A stretch of DNA of 64,000 nucleotides, from assembly GCF_004349105.1 (NCBI RefSeq), contig NZ_SMLB01000015.1, positions 1 to 64,000 on the forward strand. The letters run 5' to 3'. The DNA is from Jiangella aurantiaca (lineage in GTDB: Bacteria > Actinomycetota > Actinomycetes > Jiangellales > Jiangellaceae). The notes under the pieces were generated by a model. That model saw nothing but the letters and a program-made list of their open reading frames with translations, searched no databases and was not told the DNA's origin. A program made the translations under genes and the position numbers. Position 1 is the stretch's first letter. Every line of letters begins with the position of its first letter. Shown piece by piece: positions 1 through 7,433 of the stretch.

Positions 1-495
1 CACATCGACACTTCGGATCAGCCACTTCCCGGACCCGCGAAACCGACGCTACAACCGAGCCCACCCTCCCGGAAGCCCGCAGCCAAGCAATCCCTCAAAC
101 GAGCCGGTTGACAACAGAGGGGAGCCGGAGTGACGCACCACAGACCGCTAGCGCTCGCACCGGCAGCGCGCAGGCTCAGGCCGGAGGCAAGCCACTCCCC
201 GATCTGGCAACGATCGGCCCGATGAACCTGATCACTCGATGCCACGCCCGACCGGCCCTTGCGGCCACACCATGAATCGGCCTTGCGCTTTGACCCCCAT
301 CGGTCAAGTGTCGACCTACGGACCTGCCATCAAGTCTCGGTTCCCCGAAGTCTCGGCCGCTGACCTGCAAGGTCGTACCCGATCAATCCTGCGAAAGCCG
401 CAGCGACCGCCGCTGAAGTGTTCAGTTTCTGTCGAGTTGGCGGCTGACAGGACATCGAATCCCGCCGCCATAACCCTCTGACTTGCAGAAATAAG
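1..495. other. no gene recognised in left-edge stretch
   Basis: I find no convincing gene here. Open frames are short, lack the strong third-position G/C bias of the neighbours, and the longest minus frame runs through the tRNA. There is no integrase next to the tRNA 3' end, although tRNA 3' ends are common integration sites and the flank on this side leaves the window. Confidence 0.5.
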
Positions 496-568
496 TGGAG
501 CTGAGGGGACTCGAACCCCTGACCCCCTCCATGCCATGGAGGTGCGCTACCAGCTGCGCCACAGCCCC
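496..568 (-). tRNA. tRNA-Ala (anticodon GGC)
   Basis: The minus strand folds as a standard cloverleaf of 73 nt. The acceptor stem GGGGCTG pairs with CAGCTCC (one G-U), the anticodon stem is CCTCC/GGAGG, and the 7-nt loop ATGGCAT places GGC at positions 34-36, reading GCC alanine codons. The T arm contains GGTTCGAGTCC and the discriminator base is A. The 3' CCA is not encoded; CTT follows, as in many actinobacterial tRNA genes. Confidence 0.95.
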
Positions 569-586
569 GTGCCGAACGGCTTCGTA

Positions 587-592
587 AGCTTA
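587..592 (-). promoter_or_regulatory. possible -10 box for tRNA-Ala
   Basis: TAAGCT lies about 19 nt upstream of the mature 5' end of the tRNA on the minus strand and fits the actinobacterial TANNNT -10 pattern. No good -35 is visible at 16-18 nt, so this is tentative. Confidence 0.3.
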
Positions 593-633
593 GCCGACGG
601 CCGGGTGAACCTCATAATCCGACCCACCCGTGG

Positions 634-661
634 CGATCGGCCCTCCGAAGCGGCCCGATCG
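634..661 (-). terminator. hairpin after histidine phosphatase gene
   Basis: Seven-base arms CGATCGG and CCGATCG flank a 14-nt loop about 20 nt past the stop codon of the histidine phosphatase gene. It has no T tract, so it may be a weak or Rho-assisted end for the nadD-rsfS transcript. Confidence 0.35.
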
Positions 662-681
662 ACCTCCGAGAGGGTACCAGG

Positions 682-1317
682 TCACCCCTCTTCGATCACC
701 ACCGGGCTGGGCAGCGTGCCGGCGTTGTGCTCGACGAGGATCCAGCCGTCGTCGCCCTCGCGGAGCATGGACCACGAGCAGTTGGACAGCCCGCCGACGT
801 TGGTGAAGCGGTGCAGCGGCATGCCGATGAGCGCCGCGATGCCCAGCCGGGCAGCGCCGCCGTGGGAGGTGAGTACGGCGAGGCCGTTCTCGGGCAGCCC
901 GGCGGCGGCGTCGGTGACGGCGGCGAACATCCGCTCGGCGACCTCCTGGCGGGTCTCGCCGCCGCCGACCCGCAGCAGCGGGTCGCCGCCACGCCAGGCC
1001 TTGAACTCGTCGGGCCAGCGGGCAGCGATCTCGGCCGTCGTGCAGCCCTGCCACTCGCCGGCGTAGGTCTCGCGCAGCCGCGGGTCGAGCTGGACGTCCA
1101 GGCCGACCAGCGTCGCCAGCGCGGCCGTGGTGTCCTGGGCACGCCGCAGGTCCGACGACACCAGGATGTCCGGCGCGAGGGCGGCCAGCCGGGCGGCGGC
1201 CTCCCGCGCCTGCTCGCGGCCAAGGTCGTCGAGGTCGACGTCGGTCTGGCCCTGGAACCGCCCAGCGGCGTTCCACTCCGTCCGGCCGTGCCGCCAGAGC
1301 ACGACGCGGCGGCTCAC
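682..1317 (-). CDS. histidine phosphatase family protein (phosphoglycerate mutase-like)
   Basis: A 211-residue cytosolic phosphohydrolase of the histidine phosphatase superfamily. The family forms a phosphohistidine intermediate; the true substrate cannot be read from sequence. The N-terminal motif RHGRTEWN (residues 9-16) carries the nucleophilic His10, a second conserved His lies in TSHGGAAR (about residue 152), and a likely acid/base Glu is in LRETYAGEWQG (about 83). The GTG start overlaps the rsfS stop as GTGA, implying translational coupling; an upstream extension of the open frame is a shadow of rsfS. A phosphatase of this kind commonly follows rsfS in actinobacteria, sometimes annotated as phosphoglycerate mutase, but the length suits a broad-specificity phosphatase. 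Confidence 0.9.
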   Translation of the reverse strand: MSRRVVLWRHGRTEWNAAGRFQGQTDVDLDDLGREQAREAAARLAALAPDILVSSDLRRAQDTTAALATLVGLDVQLDPRLRETYAGEWQGCTTAEIAARWPDEFKAWRGGDPLLRVGGGETRQEVAERMFAAVTDAAAGLPENGLAVLTSHGGAARLGIAALIGMPLHRFTNVGGLSNCSWSMLREGDDGWILVEHNAGTLPSPVVIEEG

Positions 1318-1712
1318 TCCCCGTCTCCGGAGCGCGGGCCCCGGCCGGCGTTCACCTCGGCGGGCAGCTCGATGGTCGGGCAGTCCTTCCACAGCCGCTC
1401 GAGGGCGTAGAACACCCGCTCCTCGGCATGCTGCACGTGGACGACGATCTCGAGGTAGTCGAGCAGCACCCAGCGCCCCTCCCGCTCGCCCTCGCGGCTG
1501 GCGGGGCGGGCGCCGAGGTTGCGCAGTTTCTCCTCGACGGAGTCGACGACGGAGCGCACCTGGCGGTCGTTGGAGGCCGAGCACACCAGGAACACGTCGG
1601 TGATCGCCATCCGCTCGGACACGTCGAAGGCGACGATGTCGTCGGCCAGCTTGTCGGACGCGGCCTCCGCGGCGGCGACCGCCAGCTGGATCGCGCGATC
1701 GGTTGCGGTCAA
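1314..1712 (-). CDS. rsfS: ribosomal silencing factor RsfS
   Basis: A 132-residue RsfS/Iojap family protein. The family binds ribosomal protein L14 on the large subunit and blocks subunit joining, lowering translation in poor nutrient conditions. Recognisable family segments are DIVAFDVSERMAITDVFLV, then CSASNDRQVRSVVDSVEEKL and WVLLDYLEIVVHVQHAEER. I chose the TTG start because GAGAGG lies 8 nt upstream and homologues begin at this point; an upstream ATG would add an unrelated Arg-rich stretch. It sits between nadD (47 nt upstream) and the phosphatase gene (4-nt overlap), the usual actinobacterial order. The C-terminal tail after ELPAEVNAG is variable. Confidence 0.93.
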   Translation of the reverse strand: MTATDRAIQLAVAAAEAASDKLADDIVAFDVSERMAITDVFLVCSASNDRQVRSVVDSVEEKLRNLGARPASREGEREGRWVLLDYLEIVVHVQHAEERVFYALERLWKDCPTIELPAEVNAGRGPRSGDGE

Positions 1713-1759
1713 GCGGCGTTCCTCTCCTCGTGGGACCGGAGCATGACCGGTCCAGCGTC

Positions 1760-2365
1760 TCATGCCTCGATGTAGAGGCCGCGTTTGTTGATGTACTGGA
1801 CGATGCCGTCGGGCACCAGGTACCAGATCGGCTCGCCGCCCACGACCCGGTGGCGGCACTCGCTGGACGAGATGGCAAGTGCGGGCACCTCGACCAGCGT
1901 CACCTTGCCCTCGGGCAGTCCGACGGCGGAGAGGTCGTGCCCGGGCCGGGTGCAGCCGACGAAGTGGGCCAGCTCGAACAGCTCATCGTGGTCGCGCCAG
2001 GACAGGATCTGCTCCAGCGCGTCAGCGCCGGTGATGAAGAACAGCTCGGTGTCCTCGCCGTAGTGTGCGCGGAGGTCGCGGAGCGTGTCGACGGTGTACG
2101 TGGGGCCACCGCGGTCGATGTCGACCCGGCTGACGGAGAACACCGGGTTCGACGCGGTGGCGATGACCGTCATCAGGTAACGGTCCTCGGCCGGCGTGAC
2201 GTCGCGGTCGCTCTTCTGCCAGGGCTCGCCCGTGGGCACGAAGACCACCTCGTCGAGGTGGAACCAGTGCTGCACCTCGCTGGCGGCCACGAGGTGCCCG
2301 TGATGGATGGGGTCGAACGTCCCACCCATGACGCCGAGCCGCTTCGGTTTGCTCACCGACGACAC
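1760..2365 (-). CDS. nadD: nicotinate-nucleotide adenylyltransferase
   Basis: A 201-residue NadD that joins ATP and nicotinic acid mononucleotide to form deamido-NAD in NAD synthesis. The nucleotidyltransferase signature [11 protein letters not shown] occupies residues 14-24 and supplies the HxGH histidines. The C-terminal ISSSECR is a variant of the family's ISSTxIR motif that contacts ATP phosphates. Length is normal. The gene is first of a minus-strand run into rsfS and the phosphatase gene. Confidence 0.96.
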   Translation of the reverse strand: MSSVSKPKRLGVMGGTFDPIHHGHLVAASEVQHWFHLDEVVFVPTGEPWQKSDRDVTPAEDRYLMTVIATASNPVFSVSRVDIDRGGPTYTVDTLRDLRAHYGEDTELFFITGADALEQILSWRDHDELFELAHFVGCTRPGHDLSAVGLPEGKVTLVEVPALAISSSECRHRVVGGEPIWYLVPDGIVQYINKRGLYIEA

Positions 2366-2384
2366 CGTAATGCCTGACGCCAGC

Positions 2385-2531
2385 TCAGGCGTGCGGACGC
2401 CCCTTGCCGAAGCTCAGCACGATCAGCAGTAGCACGACGAGAATGCCGAACGCGGAGAGGCCCCAGCCCCAGGCCGGGAACCCATGGGACGAGGAGTGCG
2501 CCTCCTCGGCCAACAGCACGACGGTGTCCAT
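2385..2531 (-). CDS. small single-pass membrane protein, 48 residues
   Basis: An ATG frame of 48 codons lies between nadD and proA. After a short N-terminal part ([20 protein letters not shown]), one hydrophobic helix of about 20 residues spans [20 protein letters not shown], followed by a positive FGKGRPHA tail, so the N terminus is probably outside. Third positions are strongly G/C, as in real genes nearby, and short proteins ending in LSFG are common at this spot in actinobacteria. The function is unknown. It is 19 nt upstream of nadD and may be co-transcribed with it. Confidence 0.7.
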   Translation of the reverse strand: MDTVVLLAEEAHSSSHGFPAWGWGLSAFGILVVLLLIVLSFGKGRPHA

Positions 2532-2548
2532 GGTGCGCAAGCCTACCG

Positions 2549-3796
2549 TCAGCCCCTCACGTGACCGTCACCGGTGACGACGTACGTCGTCGTGGTGAGC
2601 TCCGGCAGCCCCATCGGGCCCCTGGCGTGCAGCTTCTGCGTCGAGATGCCGATCTCGGCGCCGAACCCGAGCTGCTCGCCGTCGGTGAACCGGGTGGAGG
2701 CGTTGACCATGACGGCGGCGGAGTCGGTGGTGGCCGCGAACCGGCGCGACGCCTCCAGCGACCGGGTGACGATGGCCTCGGTGTGCCCGCTCCCCCACCG
2801 CCGGATGTGCGCGACGGCGTCGTCGAGGGTGTCGACGACGGCGACGGCGAGGTCGAGCGAGAGGTACTCGGCGGCCCAGTCGTCGTCGGTGGCCGGCACG
2901 ACGGCGTCGTCGTAGCCCTGGACCCGCTGGTCGCCGTGGACGGTGACCCCGGCGTCGCGCAGCGCGGCCAGCGCCGACGGCAGGAACTCGGCGGCGACGC
3001 CGGCGTGCACGAGCAGCGTCTCGGCGGCGTTGCACACGCTGGGCCGCTGCGTCTTCGCGTTGAGCAGGATCTCCAGCGCCATGGCGAGGTCGGCGTCGGC
3101 GTCGACGTACACGTGGCAATTGCCGACGCCGGTCTCGATGACGGGGACGGTGGACTCCTCGACCACGCTGCGGATCAGCCCGGCGCCGCCACGCGGGATG
3201 AGCACGTCGACCAGGCCGCGTGCCCGCATGAGCTCCTTCGCCTGGTCGTGCCCGCCCTGGACCAGCTGGACGGCGGCACCCGGCAGCCCGGCGGACTCGA
3301 CGGCCGCTGCCAGCACGCCGACGATCGCCTCGTTGGACGCCGCGGCGCTCGACGACCCCTTGAGCAGGACGGCGTTGCCGCTCTTCAGCGCCAGTCCGGC
3401 GGCGTCGGCGGTGACGTTGGGCCGAGCCTCGTAGATGATGCCGACGACGCCCAGCGGCACCCGGCGCTGGGTGACCTGCAGGCCGTTGGGGAGCGTGTAG
3501 CCGCGGACGACCTCGCCGACGGGGTCGGGCAGGCCGGCTACCTGCCGGAGCCCGCTCGCCATGCCGGCGATGCGCGACTCGTCCAGCCGCAGGCGATCGA
3601 TCATGGCGTCGGCGGTGCCGGCTTCGCGGGCCCGCTCGACGTCGGCGGCGTTGCGCTCGATGATCGCAGCGGCGTTCGCCACCAGCGCGTCGGCCATGGT
3701 GTGCAGGGCGGCGTCCTTCTCGGCGCGGGTGCGGACGGCCAGCTCGGCGGCGGCCGTGCGGGCCGCGCGGCCCAGGTCGGCGAGGGTTGTGCTCAC
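2549..3796 (-). CDS. proA: glutamate-5-semialdehyde dehydrogenase
   Basis: A 415-residue ProA, second step of proline synthesis, reducing glutamyl-5-phosphate with NADPH. The catalytic cysteine is in [13 protein letters not shown] (about Cys255), and the nucleotide-binding region includes [28 protein letters not shown] is a typical ProA segment. It lies downstream of proB on the same strand, but with an unusual 309-nt gap that holds a short coding-like remnant. Confidence 0.97.
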   Translation of the reverse strand: MSTTLADLGRAARTAAAELAVRTRAEKDAALHTMADALVANAAAIIERNAADVERAREAGTADAMIDRLRLDESRIAGMASGLRQVAGLPDPVGEVVRGYTLPNGLQVTQRRVPLGVVGIIYEARPNVTADAAGLALKSGNAVLLKGSSSAAASNEAIVGVLAAAVESAGLPGAAVQLVQGGHDQAKELMRARGLVDVLIPRGGAGLIRSVVEESTVPVIETGVGNCHVYVDADADLAMALEILLNAKTQRPSVCNAAETLLVHAGVAAEFLPSALAALRDAGVTVHGDQRVQGYDDAVVPATDDDWAAEYLSLDLAVAVVDTLDDAVAHIRRWGSGHTEAIVTRSLEASRRFAATTDSAAVMVNASTRFTDGEQLGFGAEIGISTQKLHARGPMGLPELTTTTYVVTGDGHVRG

Positions 3797-3805
3797 CCGG
3801 TCAGT

Positions 3806-4030
3806 CTAATTGCCCGCCGGCGCTCGCAGTCCGTCGAGCAGCCGGTCGCGGACGGCGGCGACGGCTCGCCGTCCGGCGACCGGCGGGCGGTAGGCGAGGA
3901 AGAGCATGTTCAGCGGCGTGGTCGCGGCCGTCTGCCACGGCCCGCGGCCGCCCTGGCCGACGCGCTGGTCGAGCGCGGCGTCGCCGAGCAGGACGTGAAG
4001 ATCGCGTCCTGACCCGGCGGGCGCGGTCAG
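3806..4030 (-). pseudogene. coding-like fragment between proB and proA
   Basis: This minus frame runs 74 codons to a TAG and uses almost only G/C third positions, like the true genes around it. It contains plausible protein sequence such as ALDQRVGQGGRGPWQ and TTPLNMLFLAYRPP. It has no ATG, GTG or TTG before codon 40; only CTG could start it, and an in-frame TGA lies just upstream. A short ATG frame (MTVRPDRLGER then stop) overlaps its 5' end in another frame, so one frameshift would give a small intact protein. I do not recognise the family. It may be a decayed gene, a small CTG-started gene or chance. Confidence 0.3.
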
Positions 4031-4105
4031 CGCTCACCGAGCCGGTCCGGCCGCACGGTCATGCGATGAGTGAGCGCTTGGTGTCGCCAGGGCAACACCA
4101 GACGC

Positions 4106-5266
4106 TCACCCATCGAGGTGACGGTCCTTGTAGGGCCGGCCGAGCAGCACGAGGTCGTCGCGGTGGACGACCTCGCGCTCGTATTCCGGCCCGAGCTCGC
4201 GGGCGAGGTCCTTGGTCGAGCGGCCGAGCAGCGCCGGCAGCTCCGCGGCGTCGTAGTTGACCACGCCGCGGGCCACCATGCGGCCGGTCTCGTCCAGCAG
4301 ATCGACCGGGTCGCCGGCGGTGAACGTCCCGGCGACGGCGGTGATGCCGGCCGGCAATAGCGACGCGCCGCGTTCGACGACGGCCCGCACGGCGCCGGCG
4401 TCGAGGGTCAGGCTGCCGCGGCCGTCGGTGGCGTGCTCCAGCCAGAGCAGCCGGGTGGCGCGGCGCGCGGCCCGGCGGTGGAACCAGGTGCCGACGGGGT
4501 CGCCGGCCAGCATCGCGGACACCTCGGGCGCCGACGCCAGCACGACGTCGATGCCGGAGCCGGTCGCGATGGAGGCCGCCTCGACCTTCGTCACCATGCC
4601 GCCGCTGCCCAGTCCGGACCGGCCGGCCGAGCCGATGTCGATGCCGTCGAGGTCGGCCAGGCTGTGCACGTCGCTGAGTCGCGTGGCGCCGGGCTTGTGC
4701 GGGTTGCCGTCGTAGAGGCCGTCGACGTCGGAGAGCAGCACCAGCAGGTCGGCATGGACCAGCTGGGCGACCAGCGCGGCCAGCCGGTCGTTGTCGCCGA
4801 ACCGGATCTCGTGGGTGGCGACGGTGTCGTTCTCGTTGACGACCGGCACGACGCCGAGCTGCAGCAGCTGGTGCAGCGTCCGGTAGGCGTTGCGGTAGTG
4901 CGAGCGGCGGGTGACGTCGTCGACCGTCAGCAGCACCTGGCCCACCCGCAGGCCGTGACCTGCGAACGCGGCCGTGTAGGTGGCCATCAGCAGGCCCTGG
5001 CCGACGCTGGCGGCCGCCTGCTGGCGGGCGAGGTCGCGCGGCCGGGTGGCCAAGCCCAGCGGCGCCAGCCCGGCCGCGATGGCGCCGGACGACACCAGCA
5101 CCACCTCGCGCCCCGACGCACGCGCCTTCGCCAGCGCGTCGACCACGGAGGCGACCCGGGCGTCGTCGATGCCGCCGTGCGCCGTGGTCAGCGACGACGA
5201 CCCGACCTTGACGACCACCCGCTGCGCGGTAGCGACGGCGCCGCGGGTGCTGCCCGTGCCGGTCAC
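4106..5266 (-). CDS. proB: glutamate 5-kinase
   Basis: A 386-residue ProB that phosphorylates glutamate, the first and usually feedback-inhibited step of proline synthesis. The amino acid kinase domain begins at VVVKVGSSSLT and includes VNENDTVATHEIRFGDND, the typical substrate and metal segment, and GGMVTKVEAA. The C-terminal part from about residue 280 is a PUA domain, ending YEREVVHRDDLVL. It sits 13 nt downstream of obgE, so obgE and proB are probably co-transcribed. Confidence 0.97.
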   Translation of the reverse strand: MTGTGSTRGAVATAQRVVVKVGSSSLTTAHGGIDDARVASVVDALAKARASGREVVLVSSGAIAAGLAPLGLATRPRDLARQQAAASVGQGLLMATYTAAFAGHGLRVGQVLLTVDDVTRRSHYRNAYRTLHQLLQLGVVPVVNENDTVATHEIRFGDNDRLAALVAQLVHADLLVLLSDVDGLYDGNPHKPGATRLSDVHSLADLDGIDIGSAGRSGLGSGGMVTKVEAASIATGSGIDVVLASAPEVSAMLAGDPVGTWFHRRAARRATRLLWLEHATDGRGSLTLDAGAVRAVVERGASLLPAGITAVAGTFTAGDPVDLLDETGRMVARGVVNYDAAELPALLGRSTKDLARELGPEYEREVVHRDDLVLLGRPYKDRHLDG

Positions 5267-5279
5267 GGTGTCCTCCTCG

Positions 5280-6629
5280 TCAGCTCAGGCGGGAGTCGGT
5301 GCCTCGGGGCCCGAGGTGCTCGCCGCCGGCACTGACACTGGGCTCCCAGTCGAACACGACGGCGTCCTCGCCGCCGATGACCACCTCGTCGCCGGCCTGG
5401 GCGCCGGCCGCGATGAGCGCCTCCTCGACGCCGAGCCGCGCCAGCCGGTCGGCGAGATAGCCGACCGCCTCGTCGTTGGTGAAGTCGGTCTGCCGGATCC
5501 ACCGCTCCGGCTTCACGCCGCGGATGCGGTAGCGCTCGCCCTCGTCGGTGACGGTGAAGCCGGAGTCGTCGACGGCGGCCGGGCGCAGCACCAGGCGGGT
5601 CGGCTCCGGAGGGGGCGCGGCGGCCCGGGCGGCGGCGACCAGCGATCCCATGGCGTACGTCAGCTCGCGCAGGCCCTCGTGGGTGGCCGCGGAGACCGGG
5701 AAGACCTCCCAGCCGCGCGCCTCGATCTCGGGGCGGACCAGGTCGGCCAGCTCGCGTCCCTCGGGCACGTCGATCTTGTTCAGCGCGACCATGCGCGGCC
5801 GCTTCTCCAGCCCGCCGTGCTTCTCGAGCTCCGCCTCGATGACGTCGATGTCGCTGAGCGGGTCGCGGCCGGGCTCCATGGTGGCGAGGTCGACGACGTG
5901 CACCAGCGCCTTGCAGCGCTCGACGTGGCGCAGGAACGCGTGGCCGAGGCCGCGGCCCTCGCTGGCGCCCTCGATCAGCCCGGGGACGTCGGCGACGGTG
6001 TAGCGGACGTCGCCGGCCTCGACAACGCCGAGGTTCGGGGTCAGCGTGGTGAACGGGTAGTCGGCGATCTTCGGCCGCGCCGCGGAGATGGCCGCGATGA
6101 GGCTGGACTTGCCGGCGCTCGGGAAACCGACCAGCCCGATGTCGGCGACGCTCTTCAGCTCGAGCACGACGTCCTTGGTCTCGCCCGGCTCACCGAGCAG
6201 CGCGAAGCCGGGTGCCCGGCGGCGCTTGCTGGCCAGCGCGGCGTTGCCCAGCCCGCCGTGGCCGCCCTGGGCCGCGACGTAGCGGGTGCCGGCGCCGACG
6301 AGGTCGACCAGCACCTCGCCGTCGCGGGTGCTGACGACGGTGCCGTCGGGAACCTTCAGCTCGATGTCCTCGCCGTTGGCGCCGTCGCGGTGGCTGCCCT
6401 CGCCCTGGGCGCCGTTCTTCGCCCGGCGGTGCGGCGAGCGGTGGTACTCCAGCAGCGTGGTGGTGTTGGGGTCGACGACGAGCACGATGTCGCCGCCGCG
6501 CCCGCCGTTGCCGCCGTCGGGACCGCCCAGCGGCTTGAACTTCTCGCGGTGGACCGACACGCAGCCGTGCCCGCCGTCACCCGCCGCCAGGTGCAGGACG
6601 ACGCGGTCCACGAACGACGGAATGGCCAT
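5280..6629 (-). CDS. obgE: GTPase ObgE/CgtA
   Basis: A 449-residue Obg GTPase, which acts in 50S ribosome assembly and stress control. The glycine-rich Obg fold fills residues 1-157 ([14 protein letters not shown]). The G domain has G1 GFPSAGKS (168-175), G3 DVPG (about 214) and G4 NKID (about 284); an OCT domain follows at about 355-430, and a short acidic tail closes the protein. I chose the ATG of MAIPSFVDR because AGGAA is 10 nt upstream; a TTG three codons earlier sits too close to that site. The start lies only 18 nt after the T tract of the rpmA terminator. Confidence 0.97.
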   Translation of the reverse strand: MAIPSFVDRVVLHLAAGDGGHGCVSVHREKFKPLGGPDGGNGGRGGDIVLVVDPNTTTLLEYHRSPHRRAKNGAQGEGSHRDGANGEDIELKVPDGTVVSTRDGEVLVDLVGAGTRYVAAQGGHGGLGNAALASKRRRAPGFALLGEPGETKDVVLELKSVADIGLVGFPSAGKSSLIAAISAARPKIADYPFTTLTPNLGVVEAGDVRYTVADVPGLIEGASEGRGLGHAFLRHVERCKALVHVVDLATMEPGRDPLSDIDVIEAELEKHGGLEKRPRMVALNKIDVPEGRELADLVRPEIEARGWEVFPVSAATHEGLRELTYAMGSLVAAARAAAPPPEPTRLVLRPAAVDDSGFTVTDEGERYRIRGVKPERWIRQTDFTNDEAVGYLADRLARLGVEEALIAAGAQAGDEVVIGGEDAVVFDWEPSVSAGGEHLGPRGTDSRLS

Positions 6630-6646
6630 GGTATGCAAATTCCTCA

Positions 6647-6683
6647 GAAAAAGGGCGGGCCGGTCGAGTGACCGGCCCGCCCT
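6647..6683 (-). terminator. strong intrinsic terminator after rplU-rpmA
   Basis: A perfect 14-bp stem (AGGGCGGGCCGGTC with its complement) closes a 4-nt loop and is followed on the minus strand by TTTTT. It lies 36 nt after the rpmA stop and directly before the obgE ribosome binding site, so obgE expression must come from read-through or from a promoter inside this short space. Confidence 0.9.
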
Positions 6684-6718
6684 GATGAGTCAGGTGTGTT
6701 GCTCGTGTGGAGCGGGGG

Positions 6719-6979
6719 TCACTCCCCCGCCGGCACGACGATGTTGACGACCTTGCGGCCACGCTTGACGCCGAACTCGACGGCGCCGGCGGACGTGGCG
6801 AACAGGGTGTCGTCCTTGCCGCGGCCGACGTTGTCGCCCGGGTGGAAGTGGGTGCCGCGCTGGCGGACGATGATCTCGCCGGCGCTGACGACCTGGCCGC
6901 CGAAGCGCTTCACGCCGAGCCGCTGAGCGTTGGAGTCGCGCCCGTTCTTGCTGGACGAGGCGCCCTTCTTGTGAGCCAT
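6719..6979 (-). CDS. rpmA: 50S ribosomal protein L27
   Basis: An 86-residue bL27 with the expected start [19 protein letters not shown], whose N-terminal tail reaches the peptidyl transferase centre, and the core [23 protein letters not shown]. There is no N-terminal extension of the kind cleaved in Firmicutes. It follows rplU by 14 nt in the same transcript. Confidence 0.98.
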   Translation of the reverse strand: MAHKKGASSSKNGRDSNAQRLGVKRFGGQVVSAGEIIVRQRGTHFHPGDNVGRGKDDTLFATSAGAVEFGVKRGRKVVNIVVPAGE

Positions 6980-6993
6980 CTCGAGGTACCTGC

Positions 6994-7308
6994 CTACTTC
7001 GTCTCGATGCCGGTGACCTTGACCTGGGTGTACTTCTGGCGGTGCCCCTGGCGCCGCCGGTACCCGGTCTTGTTCTTGTACCGGAGGATGTGGATCTTCG
7101 GGCCCTTGGTGGCGCCGACGACCTCGGCCGTGACGGACACGCCCGCCAGCTTGCTGGCGTCGGTGGTCACGGTCTCGCCGTCGACGAGCAGGACCGCCGG
7201 CAGCGTGACGGTGGCGCCGACCTCGGCGTTGTCGAGCCGATCGACGTCGATGACGTCTCCGACGGAGACCTTTCTCTGGTTGCCGCCGCTGCGGACGATC
7301 GCGTACAC
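6994..7308 (-). CDS. rplU: 50S ribosomal protein L21
   Basis: A 104-residue bL21 starting with [21 protein letters not shown] at the N terminus and the [20 protein letters not shown] tail are family hallmarks that bind 23S rRNA. It is first in the rplU-rpmA transcript, with a promoter about 100 nt upstream. Confidence 0.98.
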   Translation of the reverse strand: MYAIVRSGGNQRKVSVGDVIDVDRLDNAEVGATVTLPAVLLVDGETVTTDASKLAGVSVTAEVVGATKGPKIHILRYKNKTGYRRRQGHRQKYTQVKVTGIETK

Positions 7309-7401
7309 CGCGGACTCACTCTCTCACTCGGGCTTCGGGCGCGCATGCCGACGCTCGTGGAGCGGGCACGCGGGTATGGGCGCGAAGAGCGCCGACGCCC
7401 T

Positions 7402-7431
7402 AGGGTACGGAATTGGTCAGGGTCGGGTCAA
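7402..7431 (-). promoter_or_regulatory. candidate promoter of rplU-rpmA
   Basis: On the minus strand TTGACC (-35) and TACCCT (-10) are separated by 18 nt, about 94 nt before the rplU start. The pair is close to the housekeeping sigma consensus and stands in the only gap between the RNase E/G gene and rplU. Confidence 0.6.
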
Positions 7432-7433
7432 AC

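Noticed and set aside
239-481. 80-codon plus-strand frame near the left edge
   Set aside because: No ribosome binding site, weak third-position bias and no recognisable family.
1-568. Integrated element at the tRNA-Ala 3' end
   Set aside because: No integrase and no second copy of the tRNA 3' sequence in the window; the possible element side is outside the window.
2561-4012. Long plus-strand open frame opposite proA
   Set aside because: It is a shadow of proA and the intergenic gap; GC-rich codons leave few stops on the opposite strand, and its composition is not protein-like.
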